Source: Pyramidobacter piscolens (GTDB taxonomy: Bacteria; Synergistota; Synergistia; Synergistales; Dethiosulfovibrionaceae). Taken from it: 16,169 nt of DNA. The notes beneath the pieces were generated by a model, which was not told the DNA's origin, searched no databases, and was given only the letters and a program-made list of their open reading frames with translations. Shown in pieces: positions 13,820 to 16,169 of the stretch. The DNA lies in assembly GCA_004558205.1 (NCBI GenBank), contig SFDM01000052.1, forward strand, positions 1 to 16,169, written 5' to 3'. Position 1 is the stretch's first letter, and each line of letters starts with the position of its first letter. The position numbers and the translations under genes are program-made.

Positions 13820-15016
13820 ATGATTTCTAAGGGACTCATGGAACTGATTTTCTCGGCGTTCAGCATCGAGAGGTGGAACGACCACCCCCGCACGGCGCAG
13901 TTTACCGAAATGGACAAGCAGGCTCATAAAGCCATGATCGCCTATTTCATCGCCCGCGCCGAAGAAGACCGGGGACAAAGGGTGAACTGGGACAGGATCA
14001 TCGAAAACGGCATTTTCAGCTTTCTCCACCGCGTCCTCGTCACCGACATCAAGCCGCCCATCTTCCACAGGCTCATGGCGGACCGGCGTCAGCAGCGCCA
14101 GCTGAACGGCTGGGTCTACACGCAGCTGGAACCCCTTCTGTCGCCAGTCGGAGCAGGGCTGTGCGGGCGCTGCGAGAGCTATCTGGACTCAACCCACGAC
14201 AGCTTCGAAGACCGGATTCTGGAGGCCGCGCACTACATCGCCACGCGCTGGGAGTTCGGGTTCATCTACCACTGGAGCACACCTCTCTACGGCATCGAAA
14301 AGACCCGGCGCGAGATCATGGACGAGATCGAGAAATACAAGGATCTGGCGCTCGTGAAGGACATCCTGGCCGAAGAGCCGGAACAGGGGTTTAACGCTCT
14401 GGTCAGCCTGGTGGGACAGCTTCAGTTCCAAAAGCGCTGGGCCCAGATCCAGCGCCTTCCGCCCACGTCGGTGCTGGGGCATCTGCTCATGGTGGCCCTG
14501 CTGAGCTGGCTCGTCTCCGTCGAGATCGGGGCCGCGCCGCGCCGGCGGCGGAACAACTTCTTCGCAGGGCTGTTTCACGACCTGCCGGAAGTGATGACCC
14601 GGGACATCATCTCGCCGGTCAAACGCTCCGTCGAAGGCCTTGAGGAGCTTGTCAAGGACCTGGAACGCCAGGCCATCAGCGAGAATTTATTTCCATTGGT
14701 CCCTGAATCCTGGCGGGCGGACCTGCTTTATCTGGTCATGGACGAGTTCGAAAACAGGATACGCCCCGACGGTGCCGTACAGATCCTCCGAAGGGACCTG
14801 ACGGAGTGGGAAGGCCAGGACGGCTGCGACCCCGTGGACGGCCGCGTGATCGAGGTCTGCGACAAGCTGTCGGCCTACATCGAAGCCCGCGAGTCCATCC
14901 GCATCGGCGTCCGCCCGGCCCAGCTGGAGGAAGCGGCCATCCGCCTCTCCGACGCCTTCGCGAACCGGGTCGTAGCCGGCTATGAGGCCAGCCGGCTCTT
15001 TGGATGTTTCAGCTAA
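13820..15016 (+). CDS. Tandem HD-domain phosphohydrolase (YfbR-like), one half degenerate
   Basis: 398 residues, about twice a single HD protein such as E. coli YfbR (199). The C-terminal half has a full set of HD residues: His221 (LGHLLM), His253-Asp254 with Glu257 in GLFHDLPEVMTRDIISPVK (compare YfbR YHDASEVLTGDLPTPVK) and Asp348 in EVCDKLSAYIEA. The N-terminal half repeats the layout, with DKQAHKAMIAYF (His36) and FLHRVLVTDIKPPIF, but HD has become His70-Arg71, so it is probably inactive and structural. YfbR acts on deoxynucleoside 5'-monophosphates; the substrate here is only inferred. Ribosome site GGGAGGGG precedes the ATG. Monocistronic, flanked by a 27-bp inverted repeat. Confidence 0.82.
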   Translation: MISKGLMELIFSAFSIERWNDHPRTAQFTEMDKQAHKAMIAYFIARAEEDRGQRVNWDRIIENGIFSFLHRVLVTDIKPPIFHRLMADRRQQRQLNGWVYTQLEPLLSPVGAGLCGRCESYLDSTHDSFEDRILEAAHYIATRWEFGFIYHWSTPLYGIEKTRREIMDEIEKYKDLALVKDILAEEPEQGFNALVSLVGQLQFQKRWAQIQRLPPTSVLGHLLMVALLSWLVSVEIGAAPRRRRNNFFAGLFHDLPEVMTRDIISPVKRSVEGLEELVKDLERQAISENLFPLVPESWRADLLYLVMDEFENRIRPDGAVQILRRDLTEWEGQDGCDPVDGRVIEVCDKLSAYIEARESIRIGVRPAQLEEAAIRLSDAFANRVVAGYEASRLFGCFS

Positions 15017-15027
15017 ACTGATGTTCA

Positions 15028-15055
15028 CCGGAGCAGCGGCGTCACTCGCTAAACG
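15028..15055 (-). repeat. Inverted repeat flanking the HD gene, right copy
   Basis: Reverse complement of 13737-13763, 20 bp exact plus 7-8 bp with a one-base indel, starting 11 nt after the HD stop codon. It does not itself fold into a terminator-like stem. Together the copies bracket a 1.3-kb unit holding the promoter and the whole HD gene. Confidence 0.85.
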
Positions 15056-15082
15056 TCCCAGCTGCTGGCGTAAAAGCCGATT

Positions 15083-15288
15083 CAAAAGCAGGAGCAAAAG
15101 ATTGAATCGCAAAGGGCGCAAAGGAAAACCTTAAAAGGTTTTTAGGATCGTAAATTCCAGCAAAACCTACAAATTATTATCATATTGATTCGTTTTCAGT
15201 TATTGATTCTGGTCTTGCTTTTCCTTTGCGGCTTTTGCGCCCTTTCTTTTCAGCCTTTGCGATGAAAATCTTTTGACCTTGATCTTCG
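15083..15288. repeat. 206-bp inverted-repeat element, copy B (MITE-like)
   Basis: The left arm (about 15083-15130, CGCAAAGGGCGCAAAGG) is complementary to the right arm (15223-15288, with TTTGCG units and TCTTTTGACC). Its reverse complement aligns with copy A at 10383-10588 over the full length, arms and AT-rich centre, at roughly 70 percent by eye. No open frame. It occupies most of the HD-YhcH gap (15017-15327), which otherwise holds only the inverted repeat and the YhcH ribosome site. Confidence 0.75.
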
Positions 15289-15327
15289 CCACGCCGGTAA
15301 ATTGCAATTTATACAAGGAGGACTTTT

Positions 15328-15804
15328 ATGATTTATGCACATATTGACGACGCCCGGAATTACTATGGGCTTGGGGAGGCTTTTGCCGCGGCTTTCAAGG
15401 ATTTGGCGGGCGGCAAACTTGCCGGCCTTTCCGTGGGGAAACACGCGGTCATTCCCGGGAAAGTCTGGTATTCCATCGACGAACCCGCCACCCAGGCGCT
15501 GGAAGACAGGCCCTTCGAGGCGCACGGCCAGTTCATCGACATTCAGATGACCCTTTCGGGCGAAGAGCTGATCGGCTATGCCCCGCGCGGCTCCCTGACG
15601 CCGGCCTCGGAATACGACGCGGCGCGGGATATCCAGTATTTCAAGGGCAGGGGCCTCATGCTGGACTGCACCAAGGGCATGTTCGCCCTTTTCTTCCCCG
15701 AAGACGCCCACCAACCCTGCGTCGCCCCGAGACAGCCCTCGAAGGTGCGCAAGGTAGTCGTGAAAATCCACACATCGCTGCTGAAAGGCGGAATCGCTGA
15801 ATAA
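15328..15804 (+). CDS. YhcH/YjgK/YiaL (DUF386) family protein
   Basis: 158 residues, close to the family length (about 150). The cupin-like fold is indicated by EAHGQFIDIQMTLSGEELIGY (64-84), FFPEDAHQPC (112-121) and KVRKVVVKI (129-137). The Glu/His and His118 are the usual metal ligands. Members (EbgC, NanQ/YhcH, YiaL) bind sugars or sugar acids, and NanQ acts as an anomerase of sialic acid; here the sugar is unknown and no sialic acid genes are visible. Strong ribosome site AAGGAGG 6-7 nt before ATG. Copy B of the repeat lies just upstream, so its promoter may lie in or next to that element. Confidence 0.9.
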   Translation: MIYAHIDDARNYYGLGEAFAAAFKDLAGGKLAGLSVGKHAVIPGKVWYSIDEPATQALEDRPFEAHGQFIDIQMTLSGEELIGYAPRGSLTPASEYDAARDIQYFKGRGLMLDCTKGMFALFFPEDAHQPCVAPRQPSKVRKVVVKIHTSLLKGGIAE

Positions 15805-15953
15805 TACCACCTTGCAATAAAAACGGAAAATGGGCACTGAGGGGACGGCCCGGGGGTATCCACCAAGCGAGTATAGGCAGGCCGAAGCCGAGATAGTCTT
15901 TAGTGACTGCATGGCCCCTCGGGCCGGACCCGGACGTTAAGTTCAGCTGTTCT
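15805..15953. other. Non-coding stretch between YhcH and the intron
   Basis: No gene or clear terminator seen. It is GC-rich, with a GGCCC-CTC-GGGCC stem (15914-15926) about 28 nt from the intron boundary. Open frames on the minus strand here only run on from antisense of YhcH. Confidence 0.5.
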
Positions 15954-16169
15954 ATGGAGTAGAAGAAGGGCGCCTTAAGCCGTCGCCGGCTCAGGTTTCC
16001 CCTCTCCGCTCCCCAAACCTGGCGTGCACCTTTCAATGCACCGGGCTTTCCAGTTCGCTCCGACCGAACGAAGTTCGGCTTTGAGGGGCTCTGATTAGAT
16101 TATTCGCCTTGCGCGTGTCACCTCAGAACCTACAAATGAGCAAACCTGCTCCCCTTTGCCATGTGGCAG
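15954..16169 (-). mobile_element. Group II intron 3' end (domains V-VI, partial)
   Basis: On the minus strand 16048-16015 is a textbook 34-nt domain V: an 8-bp lower stem carrying the AGC triad, a 6-bp upper stem, a GAAA tetraloop and a 2-nt CG bulge. The following bases fold as domain VI, with CTACTC near the 3' end suggesting the bulged branch-point A, and the intron ends in CCAT at about 15954. Before domain V, a CATGGCAAAGGGG stretch (16149-16163) resembles the end of domain III in Ll.LtrB-type introns. No reverse transcriptase frame is present in the visible part. Confidence 0.8.

Noticed and set aside
15250..15912. 220-aa minus-strand frame over YhcH and the intron flank
   Set aside because: Mostly antisense of the YhcH gene; the part outside it has no ribosome site or known domain.

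Overview
The window reads as a chromosomal segment of an anaerobic, probably host-associated bacterium with a diderm envelope: a periplasm-targeted Slt-type lytic transglycosylase, a stand-alone two-gene SUF (Sms-type) Fe-S system, a compact TPP-riboswitch thiMED salvage operon, and GC-rich coding regions. Synergistota or a similar gut-anaerobe lineage is my best guess; no rRNA or other marker here settles it.

Both edges are group II intron ends in the same (minus) orientation. The left edge holds an intron 5' end (splice boundary about 97) and the right edge an intron 3' end (perfect 34-nt domain V at 16015-16048, boundary about 15954). The window therefore looks like the unique sequence between two intron copies, or a contig that broke at a repeated intron.

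Region by region. 98-1200 is an AT-richer accessory patch: a bidirectional terminator, a coupled pair of small minus-strand genes (66 aa, then a small membrane protein interrupted by an in-frame TGA), and the 3' remnant of a lost gene. 1277-5200 is a regulated carbohydrate-acid module: a FadR-subfamily GntR regulator, an APC-superfamily permease and a DgoD-like acid-sugar dehydratase of the enolase superfamily. The regulator gene and the permease-dehydratase unit carry near-identical TTGGTATACCA operators, implying autoregulation and control of the operon. 5269-6943 (minus) is sufC-sufB, the minimal Sms-type assembly pair. 7231-8044 (minus) is a TauE/SafE exporter with its own promoter and a 10-bp inverted repeat just after the predicted start site. 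8075-10819 (minus) is thiM-thiE-thiD behind a promoter, a TPP riboswitch and a terminator, with a 206-bp repeat lying between the terminator and thiM. 10816-13606 (minus) has thiN (thiamine diphosphokinase) and slt. 13737-15055 holds a tandem HD-domain phosphohydrolase gene flanked by a 27-bp inverted repeat. 15083-15804 has a second, inverted copy of the 206-bp repeat and a YhcH-family gene.

Thiamine metabolism is the main functional cluster: hydroxyethylthiazole kinase, HMP(-P) kinase, thiamine phosphate synthase and thiamine diphosphokinase together convert salvaged thiazole, pyrimidine or thiamine to TPP, and the riboswitch gives feedback. The less explained items are the inverted repeats around the HD gene, the two 206-bp repeats, the APC permease paired with a sugar-acid dehydratase, and the broken small-protein pair at the left edge.
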